This document shows positions 35,262 to 43,499 of a DNA stretch of 64,000 nucleotides, in pieces. This stretch comes from Prevotella sp. (GTDB taxonomy: Bacteria; Bacteroidota; Bacteroidia; Bacteroidales; Bacteroidaceae), in assembly GCA_017458125.1 (NCBI GenBank), contig JAFTGB010000004.1, forward strand, positions 106,241 through 170,240, read 5' to 3'. The first letter of the stretch is position 1, and each line of letters starts with the position of its first letter. Both the position numbers and the translations under genes were made by a program. The notes below the pieces were generated by a model. It was not told the DNA's origin. It searched no databases and saw only the letters and a list, made by a program, of their open reading frames with translations.

Positions 35262-36353
35262 ATGGAAATCAACACCCGCAACTATTGCATTATTCTTGCC
35301 GGAGGAAAGGGGCGCCGACTGTGGCCGTGCAGCCGCACCAACCTGCCCAAGCAGTTCCTCGACTTCTTCGGCGTCGGCCGAACGCAGCTACAGCAGACCT
35401 TCGACCGCTTCGCACATATACTGCCCAAGGAGAACATCTTCATCTGCACCAACCGCGAGTATGCCCCCATCGTGCGCCAGCAGCTCGCCGACCTGCACGA
35501 GGAGAACCTCATGGTAGAACCCGTCAACCGGGGCACCGCGCCCAGCGTGGCGTGGGCCGACATGCGCGTGTGCCGCCGCAACATCAAGGCCAACGTCGTC
35601 ATCACACCCTCCGACCAGTTCGTGCTCAACGAGGACGCCTTCTACCAGAACATGGCCGCTGCCTTCGACTTCGTCACCCGCCACGACCAGCTCTTGGCCA
35701 TGGGCGTCGAGCCCACACGCCCCGAGCCCGGCTACGGCTACATACAGAAAGGAGAGCGCACCGATGCCGCTACCGTCTACCGCGTGCAGTCGTTCACCGA
35801 GAAACCCGAGCGCGACTTCGCACAGGTCTTCATGGACAGCGGCGAGTTCCTGTGGAACACCGGCGTCATCCTCTCCAGCGCGCGCTTCCTCAACGACTAC
35901 TTCCGTCGCCTCTTCCCCGACGTCCTCGGACGCTTCGACGGTCAGCACGCCAACTACACCATAGAGCAGGAGATGGCCTTTGTCAACGAGTATTACCCCT
36001 CCTATCCCAACCTCAGCATCGACCAGGGCGTGCTCGAACGCTGTCAGGACGTCTGCGTCATGCGCTGCGACTTCGGATGGGCTGACCTCGGCACGTGGCA
36101 CGCCATCTACGAGTGCAAGACTCGCGGCGAGGGTGACAACGTCGTCATCGACTCGCAGGTCATGCTCGAAAACGCCCACAACAATGTCATCAAGCTCTCC
36201 GACGGACGCCTCGGCGTCATCAACGGTCTCGACGGCTACATCGTGGCCGAGCAGGGCAATGTCCTCCTCATCTGCAAGAAGGGCGACTCCTCGGCCCTCG
36301 TCCGCAAATACGTCAACGAAGTCCAGATGCGCTACGGCGACAGCTACATCTGA
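35262..36353 (+). CDS. manC: Mannose-1-phosphate guanylyltransferase
   Basis: A 363-residue nucleotidyltransferase making GDP-mannose from mannose-1-phosphate and GTP, precursor for fucose, capsule and glycoprotein sugars. It has the pyrophosphorylase signature (ILAGGKGRRLWPCSRTNLPK), VEPVNRGTAPSVAWA, TPSDQFV, the GYGYIQKGER loop, VQSFTEKPE and FLWNTGVILS. It is the short form without the C-terminal isomerase domain. A TATCTTAG box about 30 bp upstream is a near-consensus promoter. Next comes a glycosyltransferase, separated by ACACAAAG and TCGAAAA repeats. Confidence 0.93.
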   Translation: MEINTRNYCIILAGGKGRRLWPCSRTNLPKQFLDFFGVGRTQLQQTFDRFAHILPKENIFICTNREYAPIVRQQLADLHEENLMVEPVNRGTAPSVAWADMRVCRRNIKANVVITPSDQFVLNEDAFYQNMAAAFDFVTRHDQLLAMGVEPTRPEPGYGYIQKGERTDAATVYRVQSFTEKPERDFAQVFMDSGEFLWNTGVILSSARFLNDYFRRLFPDVLGRFDGQHANYTIEQEMAFVNEYYPSYPNLSIDQGVLERCQDVCVMRCDFGWADLGTWHAIYECKTRGEGDNVVIDSQVMLENAHNNVIKLSDGRLGVINGLDGYIVAEQGNVLLICKKGDSSALVRKYVNEVQMRYGDSYI

Positions 36354-36368
36354 CCTATAATTCTTATG

Positions 36369-36460
36369 AATAGAACACAAAGACACAAAGCAAATCGAAA
36401 ATCGAAAATCCGTAAATCGAAAATAAAAAACAGTGCACCAGTCCAATAGTCCAATAACAC
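36369..36460. repeat. ACACAAAG unit plus TCGAAAA/TCCAATAG units before a glycosyltransferase
   Basis: In order: AACACAAAGACACAAAG, then AATCGAAAATCGAAAATCCG and AAATCGAAAAT, then AGTCCAATAGTCCAATA. The same TCGAAAA-TCCAATAG composite occurs at 41895-41974 before ispG. The likely GTG start of the glycosyltransferase (36433) is inside it. Confidence 0.85.
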
Positions 36461-37560
36461 GCGTGGCCTTCGATGCCAAGCGCATCGTGCGCAACGGCAC
36501 AGGACTCGGCAGCTATGGGCGAACGCTCGTCAACGACCTCATCCGACTCAATGACGACCGCATGGAACTGCGCCTCTACGCTCCTGACGAGGGTCGCGAC
36601 GACCTGCGCCAGCAGGTCATCGAGGGTGCCACCTTCTGCTATCCACCCGCACGCTACAGTACCCTGCGCAAGGCATGGTGGCGCACGCGTGGCATCGTCA
36701 GCGACCTGCGCCGCGACGGCATTGACGTCTACCACGGACTCTCCGGCGAGCTGCCCCTTGGCCTGCGCCGTGCCGGCATCCGTGGCGTCGTCACCATCCA
36801 CGACCTCATCTTCCTGCGTCACCCCGAGTATTACCACTGGTTCGACAGACAGCTCTACACCTGGAAGTTCCGTCAGACGCTGCGCGCGGCCGACCACATC
36901 ATCGCCATCAGCGACTGCACGCGACGCGACATCATACACTATGGCGGTGAGCAGTATGCCGACCGCATCAGTGTCATCTACCAGTCCTGCTCGCCGCGCT
37001 TCGCCACGCCGCAGAGCGACGCCAAGCGTGCCGAGGTGCGCCAACGCTACCGCCTGCCTGCCCGCTACATCCTCAGTGTGGGCACCATCGAGCAGCGCAA
37101 GAACCTGCTGCTTGCCGCCGAGGCCATCGACCTGCTGCCCGCCGACATCCATCTTGTTGCCGTAGGCCGCCAGACCGACTATGCCCGGCTGCTGCCGCAG
37201 AGCGACCGCATTCACCTGTTCAGTGGTGTCCCCGACAGCGACCTCGCCGCCATCTACCAGCAGGCCGAGGTCTTCGTCTACCCCTCGCGCTACGAAGGCT
37301 TCGGCATACCCATCATCGAAGCCATTGCCGCAGGCCTCCCCGTGGTAGCCTGCACAGGCTCCTGTCTCGAAGAGGCCGGCGGCCCCCACAGCCTCTACAC
37401 CGGTCCCGACGATGTCATCGGCATGGCCGAGTCCATCCGCATGCTCCTCCGTGGTGCCCGTGGCCGCGACGCCCGCATCGCCCAGAGCCAGCAGTACATC
37501 CGCCGCTTCCAAGGCACCAACGTCGCCGCCCAAGTAGCAGAGACTTATATTAAAAAATAA
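36433..37560 (+). CDS. GT4-type glycosyltransferase
   Basis: A 375-residue GT-B enzyme. The N-terminus FDAKRIVRNGTGLGSYGRTL is the acceptor-domain start of family 4 enzymes, followed by the GVVTIHDLIFLRHPEYY segment, SVGTIEQRKNLLLAAEAIDL and the donor-site motif YPSRYEGFGIPIIEAIAAGL with the paired glutamates. It likely adds a sugar, possibly mannose given manC next door, to a cell-surface glycan at the cytoplasmic face. The family's own start appears replaced: the frame runs from a GTG at 36433 (HQSNSPIT) inside a repeat, with GTG 36463 as the alternative. No in-frame ATG is available. Confidence 0.87.
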   Translation: MHQSNSPITRVAFDAKRIVRNGTGLGSYGRTLVNDLIRLNDDRMELRLYAPDEGRDDLRQQVIEGATFCYPPARYSTLRKAWWRTRGIVSDLRRDGIDVYHGLSGELPLGLRRAGIRGVVTIHDLIFLRHPEYYHWFDRQLYTWKFRQTLRAADHIIAISDCTRRDIIHYGGEQYADRISVIYQSCSPRFATPQSDAKRAEVRQRYRLPARYILSVGTIEQRKNLLLAAEAIDLLPADIHLVAVGRQTDYARLLPQSDRIHLFSGVPDSDLAAIYQQAEVFVYPSRYEGFGIPIIEAIAAGLPVVACTGSCLEEAGGPHSLYTGPDDVIGMAESIRMLLRGARGRDARIAQSQQYIRRFQGTNVAAQVAETYIKK

Positions 37561-37567
37561 TTTTTTT

Positions 37568-37642
37568 GAACACAAAGACACAAAGACACGAAGTCTTTTC
37601 ATTGAGAAGAATAAATCTTCGTGTCTTTGTGTCTTTGTGTTC
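37568..37642. repeat. ACACAAAG inverted repeat between convergent genes
   Basis: GAACACAAAGACACAAAGAC and its complement around a short AT-rich loop, 75 bp. It probably serves as a two-way terminator. Confidence 0.88.
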
Positions 37643-37654
37643 CATTCATAAACT

Positions 37655-39016
37655 TTATTCCTTCAGGAATTTCAAGGTTGTTACGGGACGGATGTGCTGA
37701 CCGGAAGTGATGGGTTGCGCCTGTTGCACTATTCCTGTCGCACCGACGAATATCCTCAGAGCGTTCTCGTCCAGACAGTAATACCAGTCGCTGTTGATGT
37801 CTGTGCCTGACACCTGAGCATTTCGGAATGCAGTATTAACAAGCCCGCCACTGAACGCCCTTGCCTCCTCCGCCGTTGGCAAGCGCCAGCCAGTAATACC
37901 GTTGATGTCGAAGTTGGGCAGTAGGGCATTGATTTCGGACAATATCTGCTCCTCCGTTTTCCCCGTTCCGCTGACATCCTCCTCTTCTTTGTGTATCAAC
38001 GTCACCACGGTATAGTCGCCGTCGTCTACCGACGCATTGACGTAACACTCTTTATACACCGTGCCGACAGCAGGGGCGGCACCCTCTGTCACACCGTCCT
38101 GGCTCTGACCTCCGCTTCCGCTGCTTCCGCCAGTGTCATCGGTGATGTTGGTGGTGGCTGAGCCTTCGCTGTCGAAGGTGAACTCGATGGTGGTGGTGCC
38201 CTCCCAGGTGGCTCCGGTGATGGCGCCGATGAGCGTCAGCTCGTCCGTGCCGGTGAAGGTGCCGGTGATGCGGATGTGCTTGTTGGCTGCCAATGCCACG
38301 GGACTGCTGTAGGCATAGCTCTTGATGGTGGTGCCGCGCTGGAAGCGGACGGTGATGGTGGCGTTACCTGCCGAGGGCAGCATAAAGAGTTCGTCGCTGT
38401 TCTGCCACGTCGTGCCGTCGGCCTGCTGCGTCAGCGTAACGGTCTGCTCGGATGTCGAAGTGCTGTATGTCCCGTTCAGCAGCAGGTTGTCGTAGAGCGG
38501 TGCTAATGTCATGGTCACGCCGTCGACGGTCTGGGGGACGTTCTTCACCACGAGGCTCTCCAAGTGCATCACGCGCCGTTGCATGCTGAGCGTCAGCGTC
38601 GTGGTCTCGTCGTCGGTCAGCGTCACCGTGTTCGAGGCCGTCATCAGGTCGCCGTGTACGGCATCGGCGTTGAGCGTCACCTCCGACGTTGCCGTGGCAT
38701 CCTCTTGTCCGGGCAGCGAGTAGTCGCCCTCGGTGGCACCGCCCACGGCATACAGCTGGTAGGTCATGGGCTGCAGTTTAAGTTGCAGCTGGTCGTTGGC
38801 CGACAGCAGCGTCTGCTTTCTGACGCACTGGCCGTCGCCGTTCATCACATAGATGGTCACCGGATAGCTCACCTTGGCATCACTTTCCCCGGAACGTGTC
38901 ACGACGTTCAGCACACTGTTTCCCTCGGCCGAACCGGCCACAGTCAGTTCTTTCTCACACGCAACGAATGCCGCCGACAGCAGTACACCCGTCATCATCC
39001 TCATCAGTCTCTTCAT
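37655..39016 (-). CDS. FimB/Mfa2-like surface lipoprotein
   Basis: A 453-residue lipoprotein from the ATG at 39016 (MKRLMRMMTGVLLSAAFVAC, Cys20 lipidated); the frame is open further upstream but lacks a signal there. The body resembles the fimbrillin-associated FimB/Mfa2 anchor family: two beta-sandwich lobes (SYPVTIYVMNGDGQCVRKQT, PMTYQLYAVGGATEG, MQRRVMHLESLVVKNVPQTV). A Ser/Gly linker (GGSSGSGGQSQDG) leads to a separate C-terminal domain (NGITGWRLPTAEEARAF and SGQHIRPVTTLKF), as seen in DUF1566-like lectin folds. It may be a fimbrial anchor or tip, but no fimbrillin gene neighbours it. Confidence 0.65.
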   Translation of the reverse strand: MKRLMRMMTGVLLSAAFVACEKELTVAGSAEGNSVLNVVTRSGESDAKVSYPVTIYVMNGDGQCVRKQTLLSANDQLQLKLQPMTYQLYAVGGATEGDYSLPGQEDATATSEVTLNADAVHGDLMTASNTVTLTDDETTTLTLSMQRRVMHLESLVVKNVPQTVDGVTMTLAPLYDNLLLNGTYSTSTSEQTVTLTQQADGTTWQNSDELFMLPSAGNATITVRFQRGTTIKSYAYSSPVALAANKHIRITGTFTGTDELTLIGAITGATWEGTTTIEFTFDSEGSATTNITDDTGGSSGSGGQSQDGVTEGAAPAVGTVYKECYVNASVDDGDYTVVTLIHKEEEDVSGTGKTEEQILSEINALLPNFDINGITGWRLPTAEEARAFSGGLVNTAFRNAQVSGTDINSDWYYCLDENALRIFVGATGIVQQAQPITSGQHIRPVTTLKFLKE

Positions 39017-39115
39017 AATAAAAATGGTTTGTAGGTTTTGAATGCAAATATACAACAAAAGGCGTAAATATGAAAAGTTTTCGACGAAAATCTTTTTTAT
39101 TACGCTGATATTTCG

Positions 39116-39123
39116 TAACTTTG
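39116..39123 (+). promoter_or_regulatory. -7 box of rpoN
   Basis: TAACTTTG, 14 bp before the rpoN ATG at 39138, giving a very short leader. Confidence 0.55.
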
Positions 39124-39137
39124 CGTCCCTAAAGATT

Positions 39138-40637
39138 ATGGCACAGGAGCAGATACAGGAACAAAAACTGACGCAACAGCAGAAGCTGACGCAGAACATC
39201 ACGCAGCAGCAGCTGTTGCAGGCGCAGCTCACGGAGCTGCCCATCACCCAGCTCCTGGAACGTATCAACATGGAGATGGACGACAACCCGGCTTTGGAGC
39301 CGTCCGACGACGACGTCCAGGACCCGCTGTACGCGCAGGACCCGCAGCCCGCCGACAACAGCGACGACGACTACGAGCAGGAGCAGCGCCAGTCGGCACT
39401 TGACGACGCCCTGGCCTCGATAGGCCGCGACGACGAGGAGTTGCCCGTGTACTACGGCGGGCGGCAGCAGGAGTCGAGGGACGAGCGGCAGGAGGAGACG
39501 GTCTACGGACAGACGGAGTCGTTCATCGACCAGCTGAACGAGCAGATGAACATGGCCACGCTGACCGACCAGGAGCGTCAGGTCATGGAGTACCTCATCG
39601 GCTCATTAGACGACGACGGACTGCTGCGCAAGCCGCTCGACAGCATTGCCGACGAGCTGGCCATCTATCACAACACCGACGTGACGACGGAGCAGATAGA
39701 GCAGGTGCTGCACCGGCTGCAGGACTTCGATCCGCCCGGCATCGGTGCCCGCTCGTTGCAGGAGTGCCTGCTGCTGCAAGTCAGGCGCCGCAGCCCCTCG
39801 CGGCTGAGGGGACTCATGGAAACGGTGCTGAAGGAGCACTTCGAGCTGTTCACCAAGAAGCACTGGAAGCAGTTAGGAAAGAGCCTGAAGCTCAGCGAGC
39901 TGCAGACGCAGACGCTCATCGGCGAGCTGCGCAAGCTGAACCCGAAGCCCGGAGCCTCCATCAGCGAGACAGTAGGCCGCTCGATGCAGCAGATCACTCC
40001 CGACTTCATCGTAGACACCAGCGACGACGGCACCGTCACCTTCACGCTGAACCATGGCGACATGCCCGAGCTGCACGTCTCGCAGTCGTTCGCTGACACC
40101 CTCAGGGAGTACCAGGACGGTAAAGAGCACCTCAGCCGGCAGATGAAGGAAGCACTGCTCTACACGCGGCGCAAGGTGGAGGCCGCACAGGGTTTCATCG
40201 AGGCCATCCGCATGCGCCGCCACACGATGACCGTCACCATGCAGGCCATCATACAGTGGCAGCACCGCTTCTTCGAGGACGGCGACGAGGCCTCGCTGCG
40301 CCCGATGATACTGAAAGACATTGCCGAGCGCACGGGACTGGACCTGAGCACCGTGTCGCGCGTCAGCAGTTCCAAGTACGCACAGACGCGCTGGGGCACC
40401 TTCCCCCTGCGCTACTTCTTCAGCGACGGATACAAGACGGCCGAGGGCGAGGAGCTGTCGACACGCGAAATCAAGGCCGCACTGCGCGACCTCATCGACG
40501 CTGAGGACAAGGGCAAGCCGCTGAGCGACGATGCCCTGCAGAAGCTGCTCACCACCCGCGGCTACCCCATAGCGCGGCGCACGGTGGCTAAGTACCGCGA
40601 ACAGTTAGGCATCCCCATAGCCCGTCTGCGTAAATAA
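39138..40637 (+). CDS. rpoN: RNA polymerase sigma-54 factor
   Basis: A 499-residue sigma factor that needs an AAA+ activator to open promoters. The start at 39138 (MAQEQIQEQKLTQQQKLTQN) gives the Gln-rich region I, followed by an acidic region II (DDNPALEPSDDDVQDP), the core-binding domain, the helix-turn-helix ([20 protein letters not shown]) and the C-terminal RpoN box (ARRTVAKYREQLGIP). No sigma-54 activator is in this window, and I saw no clear GG-N10-GC promoter for a neighbour. PAP2-like gene follows after 12 bp. Confidence 0.95.
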   Translation: MAQEQIQEQKLTQQQKLTQNITQQQLLQAQLTELPITQLLERINMEMDDNPALEPSDDDVQDPLYAQDPQPADNSDDDYEQEQRQSALDDALASIGRDDEELPVYYGGRQQESRDERQEETVYGQTESFIDQLNEQMNMATLTDQERQVMEYLIGSLDDDGLLRKPLDSIADELAIYHNTDVTTEQIEQVLHRLQDFDPPGIGARSLQECLLLQVRRRSPSRLRGLMETVLKEHFELFTKKHWKQLGKSLKLSELQTQTLIGELRKLNPKPGASISETVGRSMQQITPDFIVDTSDDGTVTFTLNHGDMPELHVSQSFADTLREYQDGKEHLSRQMKEALLYTRRKVEAAQGFIEAIRMRRHTMTVTMQAIIQWQHRFFEDGDEASLRPMILKDIAERTGLDLSTVSRVSSSKYAQTRWGTFPLRYFFSDGYKTAEGEELSTREIKAALRDLIDAEDKGKPLSDDALQKLLTTRGYPIARRTVAKYREQLGIPIARLRK

Positions 40638-40649
40638 CCGAATGACATC

Positions 40650-41270
40650 ATGAAGCGCCAGAAGCAAATCATCCTTGCGGCCCGCATCATCAGCATGCTG
40701 TTCACGCCGTTCTACCTGCCCATCCTCGGGCTGGTGGTGCTGTTTACGTTCAGCTACCTGAGCATGTTCCCGTGGGACTACAAGCTGCGCGTGCTGCTGC
40801 TCACCTACCTGTTCACCATCCTGCTGCCCACGGTCGTCATCCACCTCTACCGGCGCTATCAGGGGTGGACGCTCATAGAACTGGGACACCGCGAACGGCG
40901 CATGGTGCCCTACGCCATCTCCATCCTCTGCTACTTCACCTGCATCTACATCATGGAACGCCTGCACATGCCACACTTCATGAGCAGCATCGTGGTGGCC
41001 GCGTTAGCAGTACAGATGGTGTGCGCACTCATCAACGTGTGGTGGAAGATATCCATCCATACGGCAGCCATCGGTGGAGTAGGGGGCGCGCTCTTTGCCT
41101 TCTCGGCCTATCTGGGCTTCAACCCCGTATGGTGGCTCTGCGTCGTCTTCCTTGCCGCAGGCATCACCGGCTCCTGCCGCATGATTTTGCGCCAGCACTC
41201 GCTGTCGCAAGTCGTGGTAGGCTTCTGGGTAGGTTTCCTCTGCGCCGCCGTCGCCATACTGTCTTTTTAA
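40650..41270 (+). CDS. PAP2-like membrane protein with altered active site
   Basis: A 206-residue integral membrane protein with about six helices (FTPFYLPILGLVVLFTFSYL, VLLLTYLFTILLPTVVIHLY). The second half follows the PAP2 phosphatase layout: IHTAAIGG at the position of the PSGH motif and RMILRQHSLSQVVVGFWVG at the position of the last motif. The catalytic His is present, but the expected Asp is Gln. Without that Asp it may be inactive or use a different mechanism. Likely in a two-gene unit with rpoN (12 bp gap). Confidence 0.68.
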   Translation: MKRQKQIILAARIISMLFTPFYLPILGLVVLFTFSYLSMFPWDYKLRVLLLTYLFTILLPTVVIHLYRRYQGWTLIELGHRERRMVPYAISILCYFTCIYIMERLHMPHFMSSIVVAALAVQMVCALINVWWKISIHTAAIGGVGGALFAFSAYLGFNPVWWLCVVFLAAGITGSCRMILRQHSLSQVVVGFWVGFLCAAVAILSF

Positions 41271-41310
41271 ATAAGAAATAAGAAATAAAAAATAAGAAAT
41301 AAAAATTAAG
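41268..41310 (+). repeat. AATAAGAAATAAA tandem between the PAP2-like gene and purE
   Basis: Low-complexity units AATAAGAA / AATAAAAA starting at the PAP2-like stop codon (TAA) and ending 3 bp before the purE ATG. Confidence 0.6.
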
Positions 41311-41312
41311 AT

Positions 41313-41822
41313 ATGAAACCATTAGTCAGCATCATCATGGGCAGCACCAGCGACCTGCCCGTCATGGAGAAAGCATGCAAGCAACTCAACGACTTGCAGA
41401 TACCGTTTGAAGTCAACGCACTATCGGCACACCGCACACCGGAGGCCGTAGAACAGTTTGCACGCGAGGCCAAAGGACGCGGCATCAAGGTCGTCATAGC
41501 CGCAGCAGGCATGGCCGCCGCACTGCCCGGCGTCATAGCCGCCTCTACCACCCTGCCCGTCATCGGCGTACCCATCAAGGGCATGCTTGACGGCCTTGAC
41601 GCCCTGCTGAGCATCGTACAGATGCCGCCGGGCATCCCCGTGGCCACCGTCGGAGTCAACGGCGCCCAGAACGCCGCCATCCTCGCTGTCGAGATGCTGG
41701 CCCTTAGCGACGACGCCATCGCCCAGCGCCTCGCCGACTACAAAGCGGGCCTGAAAGCCAAAATAGAAAAGGCCAACCAAGACCTGGCTGAAGTGAAATA
41801 CGAGTTTAAGTGCTCCAAATGA
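41313..41822 (+). CDS. purE: N5-carboxyaminoimidazole ribonucleotide mutase
   Basis: A 169-residue octameric enzyme of purine synthesis that moves a carboxyl group in carboxyaminoimidazole ribonucleotide. Motifs: SIIMGSTSDLPVM, ALSAHRTPEAVEQFA with the catalytic His, IAAAGMAAALPGVIAA and MPPGIPVATVGVNGAQNAAI. It is complete; the final CSK and the TGA are encoded by an 18-bp unit (GTGCTCCAAATGAGTAAT, 41810-41827) that is present again immediately downstream (41829-41846). Confidence 0.95.
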   Translation: MKPLVSIIMGSTSDLPVMEKACKQLNDLQIPFEVNALSAHRTPEAVEQFAREAKGRGIKVVIAAAGMAAALPGVIAASTTLPVIGVPIKGMLDGLDALLSIVQMPPGIPVATVGVNGAQNAAILAVEMLALSDDAIAQRLADYKAGLKAKIEKANQDLAEVKYEFKCSK

Positions 41823-41875
41823 GTAATAGTGCTCCAAATGAGTAATGAGAAATGTAAATGAAAAATGAAGAAATG
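41810..41875 (+). repeat. 18-bp direct duplication and AATGAG-type repeat after purE
   Basis: GTGCTCCAAATGAGTAAT occurs at 41810-41827 and again at 41829-41846, followed by more AATGAG units. The purE stop is inside the first copy. Confidence 0.85.
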
Positions 41876-41894
41876 ACGAAGCGGATAAAGTATT

Positions 41895-41974
41895 AAATCG
41901 AAAATCGAAAATCCGTAAATCGAAAATAAATAGTAAAATAGTCCAATAGTAAAATAGTCCAATAGTCCAATAGT
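41895..41974 (+). repeat. TCGAAAA/TCCAATAG composite up to the ispG start codon
   Basis: AAATCGAAAATCGAAAATCC, AAATCGAAAATAAATAG and units of AGTCCAATAGT (with AAAATAG) run into the ispG ATG at 41975 without a spacer. Matches the 36391-36456 copy. Confidence 0.85.
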
Positions 41975-43363
41975 ATGAAACGTCGTTTTAGCACCGTTGC
42001 CCATGTGGGCAACATCGCCATAGGCGGAGAAAACCCCGTGCGCATACAGTCGATGGCCACCGTAGACACCAACGACACCGAGGGCTGCGTGGCTCAGGCC
42101 AAACGCATCATTGATGCCGGTGGCGAACTGGTGCGCTTCACTACGCAGGGTACGCGCGAGGCCGAGAACATGCGCAACATCTCGGCACGGCTGAAGGCCG
42201 ACGGCTACCAGACACCGTTAGTGGCCGACGTCCATTTCACGGCTCATGTGGCTGACGTGGCCGCACAATACTGCGAGAAGGTGCGCATCAACCCCGGCAA
42301 CTACGTAGACCCGGGGCGCACGTTCAAGCACTTGGAGTACACCGACGAGGAGTACGCTGCCGAACTGCAGAAGATAGACCAGCGCCTCGTGCCCTTTATT
42401 AATATATGTAAGGAGCACCACACCGCCGTGCGCATCGGCGTCAACCACGGCTCGCTGTCCGACCGCATCATGTCGCGCTACGGCGACACACCGGCAGGCA
42501 TCGTGGAGAGCTGCATGGAGTTTCTGCGCATCTTCAAGCGCGAGGCGTTCAACGACGTCGTCATCAGCATCAAAGCCTCCAACACCGTCGTCATGGTGCA
42601 GTCGGTGCGACTGCTGGTACAGGCCATGGACGCTGAAGACATGCACTACCCCCTGCACCTCGGCGTCACCGAGGCTGGCGAGGGCGAAGACGGCCGCATC
42701 AAGTCGGCGGTGGGCATCGGTGCCCTGCTGACCGAGGGCATCGGCGACACCATCCGCGTGAGCCTCAGCGAGGAGCCGGAGGCCGAAATCCCCGTTGCCC
42801 GCAAGCTGGTGGAGTTGATAGACGAGTGTACGCGCCTGCGCCACGAGGCCGAGGCATCCATCACCGACGACACCCTCACCCTCACCCTTGACGCTCCCGA
42901 CTGGGAGACGCTGCAACTGAAGGCCGCCATGGCCGCCGGTTCCACCCTCATCGACCGCAAGGCTACGAAGTTAGTCATACAGCCCTTGAGCGGCAGCCCA
43001 TTCTTCACTCTTCACTCTTCACTCTTCACTGCTTTAGCCGACGCCATCCTGCAAGCCGCCCGTATAAAGTTCACCAAGCCGGAGTACATTTCATGCCCAG
43101 GCTGCGGGCGCACGCTCTACAACCTGCAGGACACCATAGCCCGCATCAAGGCAGCCACCAAGCACTTAGTGGGTGTAAAGATAGGCATCATGGGCTGCAT
43201 CGTCAACGGCCCGGGCGAGATGGCCGATGCCGACTACGGCTACGTCGGCGCCGGCCGCGGCAAGATTTCCCTCTACCGCCAGAAGGTATGCGTAGAGAAA
43301 AACATCCCCGAGGAAGAAGCCGTCGAACACCTCCTTGCACTAATAAGTGCAAATGAGAAATGA
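41975..43363 (+). CDS. ispG: (E)-4-hydroxy-3-methylbut-2-enyl-diphosphate synthase, short form
   Basis: A 462-residue 4Fe-4S enzyme of the MEP isoprenoid pathway. Residues 1-255 are the TIM barrel (VGNIAIGGENPVRIQSMATV, VVISIKASNTVVM, ITEAGEGEDGRIKSAVG-like segment). The C-terminal 110 residues are the iron-sulphur domain (YISCPGCGRTLYNLQD and GIMGCIVNGPGEMADADYGY). Most Bacteroidetes and plant IspG carry an extra domain of about 200 residues between these; here only about 70 residues remain. A TTCACTC repeat (43001-43030, coding [10 protein letters not shown]) lies exactly at the join to the cluster domain. The last residues ISANEK and the stop come from an AATGAG-type repeat. All cluster ligands look intact. 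Confidence 0.93.
   Translation: MKRRFSTVAHVGNIAIGGENPVRIQSMATVDTNDTEGCVAQAKRIIDAGGELVRFTTQGTREAENMRNISARLKADGYQTPLVADVHFTAHVADVAAQYCEKVRINPGNYVDPGRTFKHLEYTDEEYAAELQKIDQRLVPFINICKEHHTAVRIGVNHGSLSDRIMSRYGDTPAGIVESCMEFLRIFKREAFNDVVISIKASNTVVMVQSVRLLVQAMDAEDMHYPLHLGVTEAGEGEDGRIKSAVGIGALLTEGIGDTIRVSLSEEPEAEIPVARKLVELIDECTRLRHEAEASITDDTLTLTLDAPDWETLQLKAAMAAGSTLIDRKATKLVIQPLSGSPFFTLHSSLFTALADAILQAARIKFTKPEYISCPGCGRTLYNLQDTIARIKAATKHLVGVKIGIMGCIVNGPGEMADADYGYVGAGRGKISLYRQKVCVEKNIPEEEAVEHLLALISANEK
43001..43030 (+). repeat. TTCACTC tandem repeat in frame inside ispG
   Basis: About four units of TTCACTC, 30 bp, nearly identical to the waaA copy (10371-10397). Codes [10 protein letters not shown]. Confidence 0.8.
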
Positions 43364-43499
43364 GGAATGAGGAATGAGAAATGGAGGTGCTTCGCACCAA
43401 ATGAAAAATGAGAAATGACGTGCGCAAATCATTTCTCATTTTTCATTCCACATTCCTCATTCCACATTCCTCATTTCTCATTTGGTGCAAAGCACCTTC
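43344..43499. repeat. AATGAG-type inverted repeat covering the ends of ispG and the acetyltransferase
   Basis: The left arm: AATGAGAAATGAGGAATGAG units, then GGAGGTGCTTCGCACCAAAT. The right arm is the complement ending in a GCACC hairpin (CATTTGGTGCAAAGCACC). Both convergent genes stop inside it. Confidence 0.88.
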
